The translations under genes and the position numbers were made by a program. Shown in pieces: positions 1 to 4,878 of a DNA stretch of 5,048 bases; the stretch's first letter is position 1, and every line of letters starts with the position of its first letter. A model generated the notes under the pieces. It saw only the letters and a program-made list of their open reading frames with translations. It was not told the origin of the DNA and did no database searches. The stretch comes from an uncultured Erysipelotrichaceae bacterium (lineage in GTDB: Bacteria; Bacillota_I; Bacilli_A; Erysipelotrichales; Erysipelotrichaceae): assembly GCA_947575425.1 (NCBI GenBank), contig CANPNQ010000107.1:1-5048 (forward strand). The letters run 5' to 3'.

Positions 1-111
1 GTTCCGCAAATTCGATCTTTCTTGTGCCTTGTTCAATCGTGATTGGCAGTTCGATGCAAATACACATGATCCTAATAATGCCATGACACAAACCAACGCC
101 CTTTTCCACAT
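1..111 (-). CDS. N-terminus of a probable exported protein or lipoprotein (partial, runs off left edge)
   Basis: The reverse strand is open from position 111 to the window edge, giving 37 residues with no stop. The N-terminus has the form of a signal peptide: a basic start (M-W-K-R), a hydrophobic core at about residues 5-19 and then a polar, charged stretch (residues 20-37, rich in N, Q, R, K and E). Cleavage is ambiguous. L-G-S-C at residues 13-16 could be a lipobox with lipidation on Cys16, and V-F-A at 17-19 could be a signal peptidase I site. Two in-frame ATGs exist, at 120 and 111. The one at 111 is chosen because the AAAGG at 121-125 lies nine bases before it but directly abuts the other. 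The mature domain is outside the window, so no function can be named. Translation is divergent from the operon at 706. Confidence 0.6.
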   Translation of the reverse strand, partial: MWKRALVCVMALLGSCVFASNCQSRLNKAQERSNLRN

Positions 112-198
112 ATAGATCATCCTTTCCCTTTTTCCTTCATGGTGGTATTATGTTCTGATATCTCAAAAGGCACACTTAATGAGATAGTGGAAAAAGGG

Positions 199-240
199 TG
201 AAAAATGTTGGTTTTATGCATATAAAAAACACATTTTTCA
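199..240. repeat. 42-bp interrupted palindrome
   Basis: The outer arms TGAAAAATGT (199-208) and ACATTTTTCA (231-240) are perfect reverse complements. The inner arms TTTTAT (212-217) and ATAAAA (222-227) are also perfect and share the same centre, between 219 and 220. Three mismatched bases separate the inner and outer arms on each side, and the loop is GCAT. Sixteen of 21 possible pairs form. It is AT-rich and has no following T-run of the usual kind, so it is not a standard terminator. It sits about 90 bases upstream of the reverse-strand gene and may be an operator or a transcribed hairpin in that gene's leader. The pairing is certain from the sequence; the role is unknown. Confidence 0.7.
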
Positions 241-377
241 ACATTACATCCAATGTCTCAAAATGTGTACTCTGTCATACATTCTATGTGCTTTTTGTAT
301 CTTCTTTCTTATTTTACCAAATCAAGAATGGAAATGCAACTGTTTTTATGCAATTCTCCAACTGCATATGAAGCTAT

Positions 378-391
378 ATGTACTCGTACAT
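378..391. repeat. Short palindrome ATGTAC-TC-GTACAT
   Basis: A perfect 6-bp inverted repeat (378-383 and 386-391) with a two-base centre. Outside it, TAT at 375-377 and ATA after the CC at 392-393 extend the symmetry if a two-base bulge is allowed. It could be a protein-binding site, but no adjacent promoter was recognised and a match this short can arise by chance in AT-rich DNA. Confidence 0.4.
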
Positions 392-414
392 CCTATATGA
401 AAACATGAAATAGT

Positions 415-454
415 TTGTGAGTGGATCATACCTATGCTCTCACAATCGATCATA
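415..454. repeat. Inverted repeat TTGTGAG/CTCACAA with direct repeat GATCATA
   Basis: TTGTGAG (415-421) and CTCACAA (439-445) form a 7-bp perfect stem with a 17-base loop. GATCATA occurs at 424-430, in the loop, and again at 448-454, just after the stem, 24 bases apart. TTGTGA also recurs at 459-464. The repeats are directly visible; no function is assigned. Confidence 0.45.
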
Positions 455-467
455 TCTTTGTGATAAA

Positions 468-556
468 GTAAGCCAAAAAGTAAAGATTTGACCCTTATCA
501 GTAAGAGATTGTTTTATGATAAGATCGCTCTTTCTACTCTCTTATTTTATGCTTAC
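468..556. repeat. Nested and overlapping inverted repeats
   Basis: Three inverted repeats overlap here. GTAAGC (468-473) pairs with GCTTAC (551-556). Inside it, TAAGAGA (502-508) pairs with TCTCTTA (538-544). CTTATCA (494-500) pairs with TGATAAG (517-523), but its loop contains one arm of the second pair, so hairpins two and three are alternatives or would form a pseudoknot. A loose promoter-like pair, TTGACC (488-493) and TTTTAT (512-517) with 18-bp spacing, overlaps the third repeat. This could be an operator cluster or a structured leader or small RNA, but the stems are short and AT-rich, so chance pairing is possible. Confidence 0.4.
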
Positions 557-614
557 CCTGTTTTATGAAGTATGCTGTAGATGTATTTCCTTTTCCTTAT
601 CATCGCTTATTGAC

Positions 615-642
615 AAACATTTTGAATTTAATCGAAATGTTT
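615..642. promoter_or_regulatory. Probable operator for the SdpR-like repressor (28-bp dyad)
   Basis: AAACATTT (615-622) and AAATGTTT (635-642) are perfect inverted arms. Additional pairs continue inwards (624/633, 625/632, 627/630), so 11 of 14 positions match around the centre at 628/629. The layout resembles the imperfect 12-2-12 dyads bound by ArsR/SmtB-family repressors, with an ATTTTGAA-like core. Its right end touches the -35 hexamer at 642-647, where a bound dimer would block RNA polymerase. Placement directly upstream of an arsR-family gene supports autorepression. The dyad is seen; binding is inferred. Confidence 0.62.
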
Positions 643-669
643 TGACTTTTCTTCCTCAGTGACTATAAT
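642..669 (+). promoter_or_regulatory. Sigma-A-type promoter of the five-gene operon
   Basis: The -35 element TTGACT (642-647) matches the consensus at five of six positions. The -10 element TATAAT (664-669) is perfect, and the spacer is 16 bp. The predicted start of transcription is near 676, giving a leader of about 30 bases that includes the strong ribosome binding site AAGGAGGTG at 692-700. A second TTGACA at 610-615 has no matching -10 at the right distance. No comparable promoter was found within the operon. Confidence 0.75.
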
Positions 670-705
670 ATATTTAGACAGATATCGAAATAAGGAGGTG
701 CGCTC

Positions 706-1005
706 ATGAAACTCCAAGAGACCTTTCGTGCACTGAGTGATCCTACACGCAGGGAAATCATTTCATTACTGCGTGATGGTCCGCTTCACGTCCAACAGAT
801 CGTGAATCATTTTGCGACAAGCAATGCGACCATATCGCATCATTTGGCAGTATTGAGAAAAGCCGGCTTGATCTTGGATGAAAAACAGGGAAAATATATT
901 TACTATGAATTAAATACCGGAGTTTTGGATGAGATCATCGCATGGATCTCATCGTTAATGGATCAGGAGGAATGCGTATGCGAATTAAAACAGGAGCATT
1001 CGTAA
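706..1005 (+). CDS. sdpR: SdpR-like ArsR-family autorepressor
   Basis: A 99-residue winged-helix repressor of the ArsR/SmtB family, close in length and layout to the B. subtilis autorepressor SdpR. The N-terminal F-R-A-L-S-D-P-T-R-R-E-I motif (residues 7-18) is typical. The recognition helix is around S-N-A-T-I-S-H-H-L-A-V-L (39-50), and the wing carries K-Q-G-K-Y-I-Y-Y (60-67). The ELCVCDL metal site of true ArsR proteins is absent from the helix before the recognition helix. Oddly, an E-C-V-C-E-L stretch is present at residues 89-94 near the C-terminus, where the DNA also encodes the start region of the next gene. ATG 706 follows AAGGAGGTG at 692-700. The gene probably represses its own operon through the dyad at 615-642. 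Family assignment is firm; orthology to SdpR rests on similarity and on the following sdpI-like gene. Confidence 0.9.
   Translation: MKLQETFRALSDPTRREIISLLRDGPLHVQQIVNHFATSNATISHHLAVLRKAGLILDEKQGKYIYYELNTGVLDEIIAWISSLMDQEECVCELKQEHS
964..970 (+). promoter_or_regulatory. Ribosome binding site that fixes the SdpI-family start at 978
   Basis: CAGGAGG at 964-970 lies inside the regulator gene, with seven bases between it and ATG 978. The in-frame ATG at 972 is only one base away, and the one at 942 lies upstream of the site, so 978 is the best start. Placement inside the preceding gene suggests translational coupling. Confidence 0.75.
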
Positions 1006-1616
1006 CCAGCTTAACATGCATTGCTTTCCTGTTTTGCGTCTTTGTCTATTTTCATGGAGAGAGCGATATCGCTATTCATTGGAATGCGCTAGGAGAAGTC
1101 GATGGCTATGCGCCGCGCTATGTATTGTGGCTGATCCCGCTTCTCATCACAGCTTTTGATTGGTTATTTCTTTTATGTAAGCGATGGGATCCCAAGCGTG
1201 GTAATTATGAGAAATTCTCCTCCAGCTTTGCGACATTGCGTAGGAGCATCGCCATGATGCTGTTTGGCTTTTGTCTGATCACAGCACTGGAAGCATATCA
1301 TCCTGAAAGCATCCACATCCAACAGGTTATGCCCTTTTTTACAGGAATCATGATTTGCCTCTTAGGTAATATCATGCCGCGCATTCGCCCCAATTACTTC
1401 ATCGGCATTCGCAATCCATGGACACTGCACAACGATAGTGTATGGCGCTATACCCATCGCATCTGCGGACGACTGTGGTTCTTTGGCGGTATCTTGATCT
1501 GCTTGTGCGCCTTATTACCGCATACGATCCCATGCATTTTGACGATTATCTTCTCGATCATCGCCATCCCCAACATTTATGCCTATCGCCGATATCACAA
1601 ACAATCCTCTACATAA
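978..1616 (+). CDS. sdpI: SdpI-family immunity/signal-transducing membrane protein
   Basis: A 212-residue polytopic membrane protein matching SdpI (about 207 residues in B. subtilis). An N-terminal DUF1648 domain carries I-H-W-N-A-L-G-E-V-D-G-Y-A-P (residues 33-46) between the first two membrane segments. The SdpI signature follows the fourth segment: G-N-I-M-P-R-I-R-P-N-Y-F-I-G-I-R-N-P-W-T-L (130-150), then V-W-R-Y-T-H-R (155-161). About six membrane segments are visible, near 7-25, 49-66, 91-107, 117-132, 164-181 and 185-203. Known SdpI gives immunity to the SDP toxin and sequesters SdpR at the membrane when toxin is present. The gene overlaps the regulator by 28 bases, so the two are almost certainly co-translated. 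No sdpABC toxin genes are present. A longer form from ATG 942 is possible but has no ribosome binding site. Confidence 0.9.
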   Translation: MRIKTGAFVTSLTCIAFLFCVFVYFHGESDIAIHWNALGEVDGYAPRYVLWLIPLLITAFDWLFLLCKRWDPKRGNYEKFSSSFATLRRSIAMMLFGFCLITALEAYHPESIHIQQVMPFFTGIMICLLGNIMPRIRPNYFIGIRNPWTLHNDSVWRYTHRICGRLWFFGGILICLCALLPHTIPCILTIIFSIIAIPNIYAYRRYHKQSST

Positions 1617-1673
1617 GGATAACCAAAGGATATATCCATATAGAAATAAGAAATACAGAAAGGATGATGACAA

Positions 1674-2399
1674 ATGATTGAAATTAAACATGTAAGCAAG
1701 GTGTATCCCGGAAACAAGAAGGCAGTGGACGATATTTCCGTCACGATCAACGATGGAGAAATCGTCGGTTTTATCGGTCCTAACGGTGCTGGAAAAACCA
1801 CAACGATCAAAATGATTACCGGAGTGCTGAATCCCAATGAGGGACAAATTCTGATCAATGGCATCGATATTGTCAAAGAACCATTAAAAGCAAAGATGGA
1901 ATTTGGACTGGTCCCGGATCAGGCAGATATCTTTCTGCGCTTGAAGGGCATTGAATACTTGAATTTCATTGCCGATATGTATGAAATTGACGGTTCCCTG
2001 CGCAAACAACGGATTGCTCAGCTGGCACAGGCTTTTGAAATGAGCGCCGCTCTGAATGATAAGATTCTCTCTTATTCCCATGGTATGCGTCAAAAGATCG
2101 TGATCATGGGCGTGCTGATCTGCGATCCCCGTGTTTGGATCTTGGATGAACCGATGACAGGATTAGATCCGCAGTCCTCCTTCCGCTTAAAGGAAAAAAT
2201 GCGGGAGCATGCTTCACGGGGCAACACCGTGTTCTTCTCTACCCATGTCTTAGAGGTTGCGGAAAAGCTGTGTGACAAGGTTGCCATTATCAATCATGGG
2301 CGCATCGTATTCTTTGGCACATTGGAAGAATTAAAAGCGATGCATCCGAATTGTACCACATTGGAGGAATTGTTCTTAGAGGTGGTTGAACATGCGTAA
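1674..2399 (+). CDS. ABC transporter ATP-binding protein (exporter type)
   Basis: A 241-residue nucleotide-binding subunit with all hallmark motifs: Walker A G-P-N-G-A-G-K-T-T (35-43), Q-loop V-P-D-Q (80-83), signature Y-S-H-G-M-R-Q-K (134-141), Walker B V-W-I-L-D-E-P (154-160), D-loop G-L-D-P (163-166) and switch His191 in S-T-H. The signature reads SHGMRQK rather than LSGGQ, which is common in EcsA-like and other ABC-2 exporters. The C-terminus L-E-E-L-F-L-E-V resembles EcsA. ATG 1674 follows AAAGG at 1659-1663. The 57-base gap after the sdpI-like gene has no clear promoter or terminator, only a 10-bp palindrome GGATATATCC at 1628-1637, so the gene belongs to the same transcript. It powers the permease encoded next, with which it overlaps by eight bases. 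The substrate is not evident from sequence. Confidence 0.93.
   Translation: MIEIKHVSKVYPGNKKAVDDISVTINDGEIVGFIGPNGAGKTTTIKMITGVLNPNEGQILINGIDIVKEPLKAKMEFGLVPDQADIFLRLKGIEYLNFIADMYEIDGSLRKQRIAQLAQAFEMSAALNDKILSYSHGMRQKIVIMGVLICDPRVWILDEPMTGLDPQSSFRLKEKMREHASRGNTVFFSTHVLEVAEKLCDKVAIINHGRIVFFGTLEELKAMHPNCTTLEELFLEVVEHA
2379..2384 (+). promoter_or_regulatory. Ribosome binding site deciding the permease start at ATG 2392
   Basis: GAGGTG at 2379-2384 is seven bases upstream of ATG 2392 and only one base from the alternative in-frame TTG at 2386. ATG 2392 is therefore preferred, so the permease overlaps the end of the ATPase gene by eight bases, consistent with translational coupling of the two subunits. 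Confidence 0.7.
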
Positions 2400-4044
2400 A
2401 TACTTCTCTTTGACTAAAACGCTGTTAAAAAGCGGATATCAGGTAACCGATGCCAAAAGCAAAAAGTGGTTTAAAGTCTTTTTGTATCTGTTATTGGCTG
2501 TCTGCTTCCTACCCTTATTGGGGGTCATCTATTTCGCAGTAGAAGCAGCGCTTCCTGCTTATGCACGGATGGATCAATCTGCCACAGTGCTCGGTTCCTT
2601 GTTATTTCTGAGCTGTATTATTATTTTTATCTTTTCCCTCTTTCTCATACCGAGTATTTTCTATTTCAGCTCGGATCTGGACACGCTGTTGGCTTTGCCA
2701 TTAAAAAGCAATCAGATCATCGGTGCGAAATTTACCGTATGTGTGCTGTATGAATATCTGTTTTCCGCCAGTATTCTCATTCCCGCCTATTTGGCCTATT
2801 GGAATTATGGCGATATGCCTGTGATGTTTCTTCCCTTTGGGATCATCACCATCCTGTTACTGCCCATCTTTCCATTGGTTCTATCTACCTTATTTACTAT
2901 TGTATTGATGCGCTTTGTGCCATTCTTTCAAAATCGGGATCGCTTCAATCTGGTGACCAGCATATTGCTGGTAGCGCTCGGACTGGGATTTTCCATCTTT
3001 ATGAATTCACAGGGCACGCAAGATGAATCGGCGATGCTGAAGGCATTGTTTGCCGGAGGAAATTCATTATTGGATGTCTTCATCAAATTCTTTCCGATCA
3101 TCCCTTATTTTGCAAAAGCGATCGTGGAGGGCAGTGTGCCGGATCTGTTTCTTGCGATTGGGATTACAATCATTGCCTTAGCTGTGTTGATGAGCGCAGG
3201 AAAGCTCTTATACTTTAAAGGAGCGATCGGCAGTGGTGAGAGCAGTGCCTCTCATAAAGAGTTGAGTGAGCGTAAGCTGTCCAAGGCAAGTCGTAAGGGC
3301 AATAAGATATGGACCTATCTGAAAAAGGATTTCAAGGTGATATGGCGTACCCCTGCCTATTTTACGAATTGCCTGTTAATGGTGGTATTGTTTCCCGTCA
3401 TGGTGTTGGCGATGCCGCTGTTATCGCAAGGTGAGGGAATGGAAGCATTTGATCTTGGCATCCTCATACAAACAATAGAGAGGTCGGACGAATTTCTCGC
3501 CTATGTGATTTTCTTTTCCTTGGCCTTGGGCTTTCTGTTTGGGACGTTCAATCAGATTGCAGCGACAGCCATATCCAGAGAAGGCGCTCAATATAGCGTT
3601 ATGAAATATCTGCCGATGTCCTATCGGGATCAGATTCATGCCAAGCTGTTGCTGGGCGTACTGGTCGGCTTGATTGCGGATATTGCCATGGCGCTTTCCG
3701 CTATGCTCTTTCTCCCCTTTTCCTGGTATTATTATTTGATCTTCTGTGGCTGCTCTGCCATTACAACATTGCTTGGAAATTCCTATTCCATCATGCTGGA
3801 TCTTGCCAAGCCAAAGCTGGTATGGGAACAGGAGGCAGCTGCAGTCAAGCAAAACCTCGGAAGCTTTATCGCTGTGATGATAGGAATGGCATTATGTATC
3901 GTATTGATTGTCGTATGCTTCTTCATTCCGCAGGCATGGCTGATGGTCTCTGCCTTTGGCGCATTGGCTGCGATGTGCATACTGGCACTGCTATTCTATT
4001 TCCTCGCAGGCAAATATGCGGAGCGTGCCATGCGTAAATTATAG
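2392..4044 (+). CDS. Large two-half ABC transporter permease
   Basis: A 550-residue hydrophobic protein with about 12 membrane segments in two halves. Segments lie near 27-50, 66-92, 114-136, 143-173, 187-204, 252-274, then 324-344, 367-386, 418-440, 443-462, 490-512 and 516-540. A charged cytosolic linker (about 280-320, rich in K, R, S and E) joins the halves. The length suggests two ABC-2-like permease units fused, so one chain may form the whole membrane channel. L-P-L-K-S-N-Q-I-I-G-A-K (102-113) and L-P-M-S-Y-R-D-Q-I-H-A-K (407-418) occupy equivalent places in the halves, a sign of internal duplication. A conserved-looking A-K-P-K-L-V-W-E-Q-E-A-A-A-V-K-Q-N stretch (472-488) precedes the eleventh segment and is familiar from this Bacillota permease family. 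It works with the ATPase upstream, probably as an exporter. The substrate is unknown; a membrane-active peptide is suggested only by the sdpRI-like neighbours. Confidence 0.85.
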   Translation: MRKYFSLTKTLLKSGYQVTDAKSKKWFKVFLYLLLAVCFLPLLGVIYFAVEAALPAYARMDQSATVLGSLLFLSCIIIFIFSLFLIPSIFYFSSDLDTLLALPLKSNQIIGAKFTVCVLYEYLFSASILIPAYLAYWNYGDMPVMFLPFGIITILLLPIFPLVLSTLFTIVLMRFVPFFQNRDRFNLVTSILLVALGLGFSIFMNSQGTQDESAMLKALFAGGNSLLDVFIKFFPIIPYFAKAIVEGSVPDLFLAIGITIIALAVLMSAGKLLYFKGAIGSGESSASHKELSERKLSKASRKGNKIWTYLKKDFKVIWRTPAYFTNCLLMVVLFPVMVLAMPLLSQGEGMEAFDLGILIQTIERSDEFLAYVIFFSLALGFLFGTFNQIAATAISREGAQYSVMKYLPMSYRDQIHAKLLLGVLVGLIADIAMALSAMLFLPFSWYYYLIFCGCSAITTLLGNSYSIMLDLAKPKLVWEQEAAAVKQNLGSFIAVMIGMALCIVLIVVCFFIPQAWLMVSAFGALAAMCILALLFYFLAGKYAERAMRKL

Positions 4045-4054
4045 GAGAATTTTT

Positions 4055-4606
4055 ATGAAGATATTGTATTATGATGGTGGAGATCAACACAAACGAAATC
4101 TTGTAAGAGCAGTATTAAAGGAAATGCAGCATCCCTATACTATGATTGAGCAGAATCAGGGCAATCACACCTTGGATGATCTGCTGAAAAACAGGCACTT
4201 GGAGACTGCAAATGCAATTCCTTTGCCAAGCACTGATCTGATCGTGTTTGAGTATGGCACAGATGCACAGATCCTAGAAGTATCTCAGGCGTTGGTGAAG
4301 CACAAAGCGCATGTGGAACTCAAATGCATCGTTACGAAGACAAACCGGAAATGGCAATTTTGCGATCTGTTGGCAGAAGTCATGGAGGAACAGGCTTATT
4401 TTGTGTGCAGACGCAAATGTCAGGAATTGATACAAGAGGTCGCCTCCTTTCGGGAGGATGACTATACAAATGACTCTTGGAACGCATATGAAGCAGCCTT
4501 TATGAAGGGCGCGATGTTGTTTCAGAAAAAGCAGTCAAGCAAAAGACAGTTTGAGGAAGTCATCTATGAGATCACGCAGGCAAAGGAGTGCTTGGTGAAA
4601 AAATAA
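4055..4606 (+). CDS. DUF3783 protein with a FIVAR-like C-terminal tail
   Basis: A 183-residue, mostly soluble protein without a signal peptide or membrane segment. The centre (about residues 60-116) fits DUF3783: a hydrophobic strand D-L-I-V-F-E-Y (61-67), then V-E-L-K-C-I-V-T-K-T-N-R-K-W (87-100), then a helix L-L-A-E-V-M-E-E-Q (105-113). The function of DUF3783 is unknown. The last 47 residues, starting D-Y-T-N-D-S-W-N-A-Y-E-A-A-F (136-149) and ending in a helix with Q-A-K-E-C-L (175-180), resemble the FIVAR helical module, normally found in exported cell-wall proteins. ATG 4055 has GGAG at 4044-4047 that begins on the last base of the permease stop codon, only ten bases separate the genes, and a terminator follows, so it is the last gene of the operon. 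A start further upstream would overlap the permease and has no support. DUF3783 assignment is fairly sure; the FIVAR resemblance is judged by eye. Confidence 0.82.
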   Translation: MKILYYDGGDQHKRNLVRAVLKEMQHPYTMIEQNQGNHTLDDLLKNRHLETANAIPLPSTDLIVFEYGTDAQILEVSQALVKHKAHVELKCIVTKTNRKWQFCDLLAEVMEEQAYFVCRRKCQELIQEVASFREDDYTNDSWNAYEAAFMKGAMLFQKKQSSKRQFEEVIYEITQAKECLVKK

Positions 4607-4625
4607 ACAGGATAGTATACCTTAT

Positions 4626-4671
4626 AAAACCGGTAGCTATGCCAAGGACGGCGGGTAGCTTACCGGTTTTT
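4626..4671 (+). terminator. Intrinsic terminator of the operon, possibly bidirectional
   Basis: AAAACCGGTAGCT (4626-4638) pairs with AGCTTACCGGTTTT (4657-4670) with one bulged base, followed by a run of five T at 4667-4671. The 18-base loop can form an extra GCC/GGC pair (4641-4643 with 4650-4652). It lies 20 bases after the last stop codon. On the reverse strand the same stem is followed by TTTTAT, and no other terminator was seen after the convergent reverse-strand gene (stop at 4879), so it may serve both directions. GGTAGCT occurs twice (4632-4638 and 4654-4660), allowing a small alternative hairpin at 4654-4664. Confidence 0.88.
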
Positions 4672-4690
4672 ATTCTATTCATAATAGAAT
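4672..4690. repeat. Small perfect hairpin directly after the terminator
   Basis: ATTCTATT (4672-4679) and AATAGAAT (4683-4690) are perfect reverse complements around the three-base loop CAT. It starts on the base after the terminator's T-run. It is AT-only apart from one pair and has no T-run, so it is not a terminator by itself. It may stabilise the 3' end of transcripts coming from the reverse strand. Confidence 0.55.
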
Positions 4691-4878
4691 CTCTTTGAAA
4701 AGCTTTCCTTGAAAAAGGCGATATCATTTCATGAAAGCAGTAGAACTTATTTTTGGCATAACTTCATTTCTATCTGTTAATTCAAAAATAGATTTTTTTC
4801 ATTCTACATTCAATTAAATTGATTTGTATCATGAGAATATCTATTCCTGTCCATTCACATGGTTTATTGAAAACAAGT

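Larger units (their letters stand above)
112..705. other. Long AT-rich divergent intergenic region without a credible gene
   Basis: This stretch separates the reverse-strand exported-protein gene from the operon. Both strands were read for short coding regions. The longest candidates are a 20-codon frame from 139 and a 26-codon frame from 328, and neither has a ribosome binding site. The region is AT-rich and unusually full of inverted repeats: 199-240, 378-391, 415-445, 494-523, 502-544 and 468-556. Only the right end (610-700) has clear regulatory content, namely the operon promoter, its probable operator and the ribosome binding site AAGGAGGTG at 692-700. No convincing promoter for the reverse-strand gene was found. 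A weak pair, TTGAAA (complement of 236-241) and CATAAA (complement of 213-218) with 17-bp spacing, lies inside the 42-bp palindrome. Confidence 0.6.

Noticed and set aside
139..201. 20-codon + strand frame starting at ATG 139
   Set aside because: It is preceded by a pyrimidine-rich stretch with no ribosome binding site and lies over the upstream region of the reverse-strand gene; it has no recognisable peptide features.
139..218. Similar 14-mers at 139-152 and 205-218 (ATGGTGGTATTATG and ATGTTGGTTTTATG)
   Set aside because: Twelve of 14 bases match, but no third copy was found and low-complexity T/G/A content makes a chance match plausible.
328..408. 26-codon + strand frame starting at ATG 328
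   Set aside because: No ribosome binding site or promoter, and AT-rich non-coding composition on all sides; nothing marks it as a toxin or signal peptide.
942..977. Upstream start at ATG 942 for the SdpI-family protein
   Set aside because: It would add 12 residues unlike SdpI N-termini, and the ribosome binding site at 964-970 lies downstream of it.
1617..1673. Separate promoter for the ABC transporter genes
   Set aside because: Only a weak TATAGA at 1639-1644 without a -35 element, plus a short GGATATATCC palindrome; read-through from the upstream promoter is the simpler view.
3421..3852. 143-codon reverse-strand open frame inside the permease gene
   Set aside because: It lies wholly within a well-supported membrane protein gene, and its translation looks like an antisense shadow with no family resemblance.
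3956..4054. Long form of the DUF3783 protein starting within the permease gene
   Set aside because: The extra residues are an out-of-frame reading of the permease end, while ATG 4055 has its own ribosome binding site at the right distance.
4769..4797. TCTAT/ATAGA stem followed by seven T as a second + strand terminator
   Set aside because: The stem is only five AT-rich pairs with a 14-base loop, too weak to call, and no + strand gene lies between it and the strong terminator.
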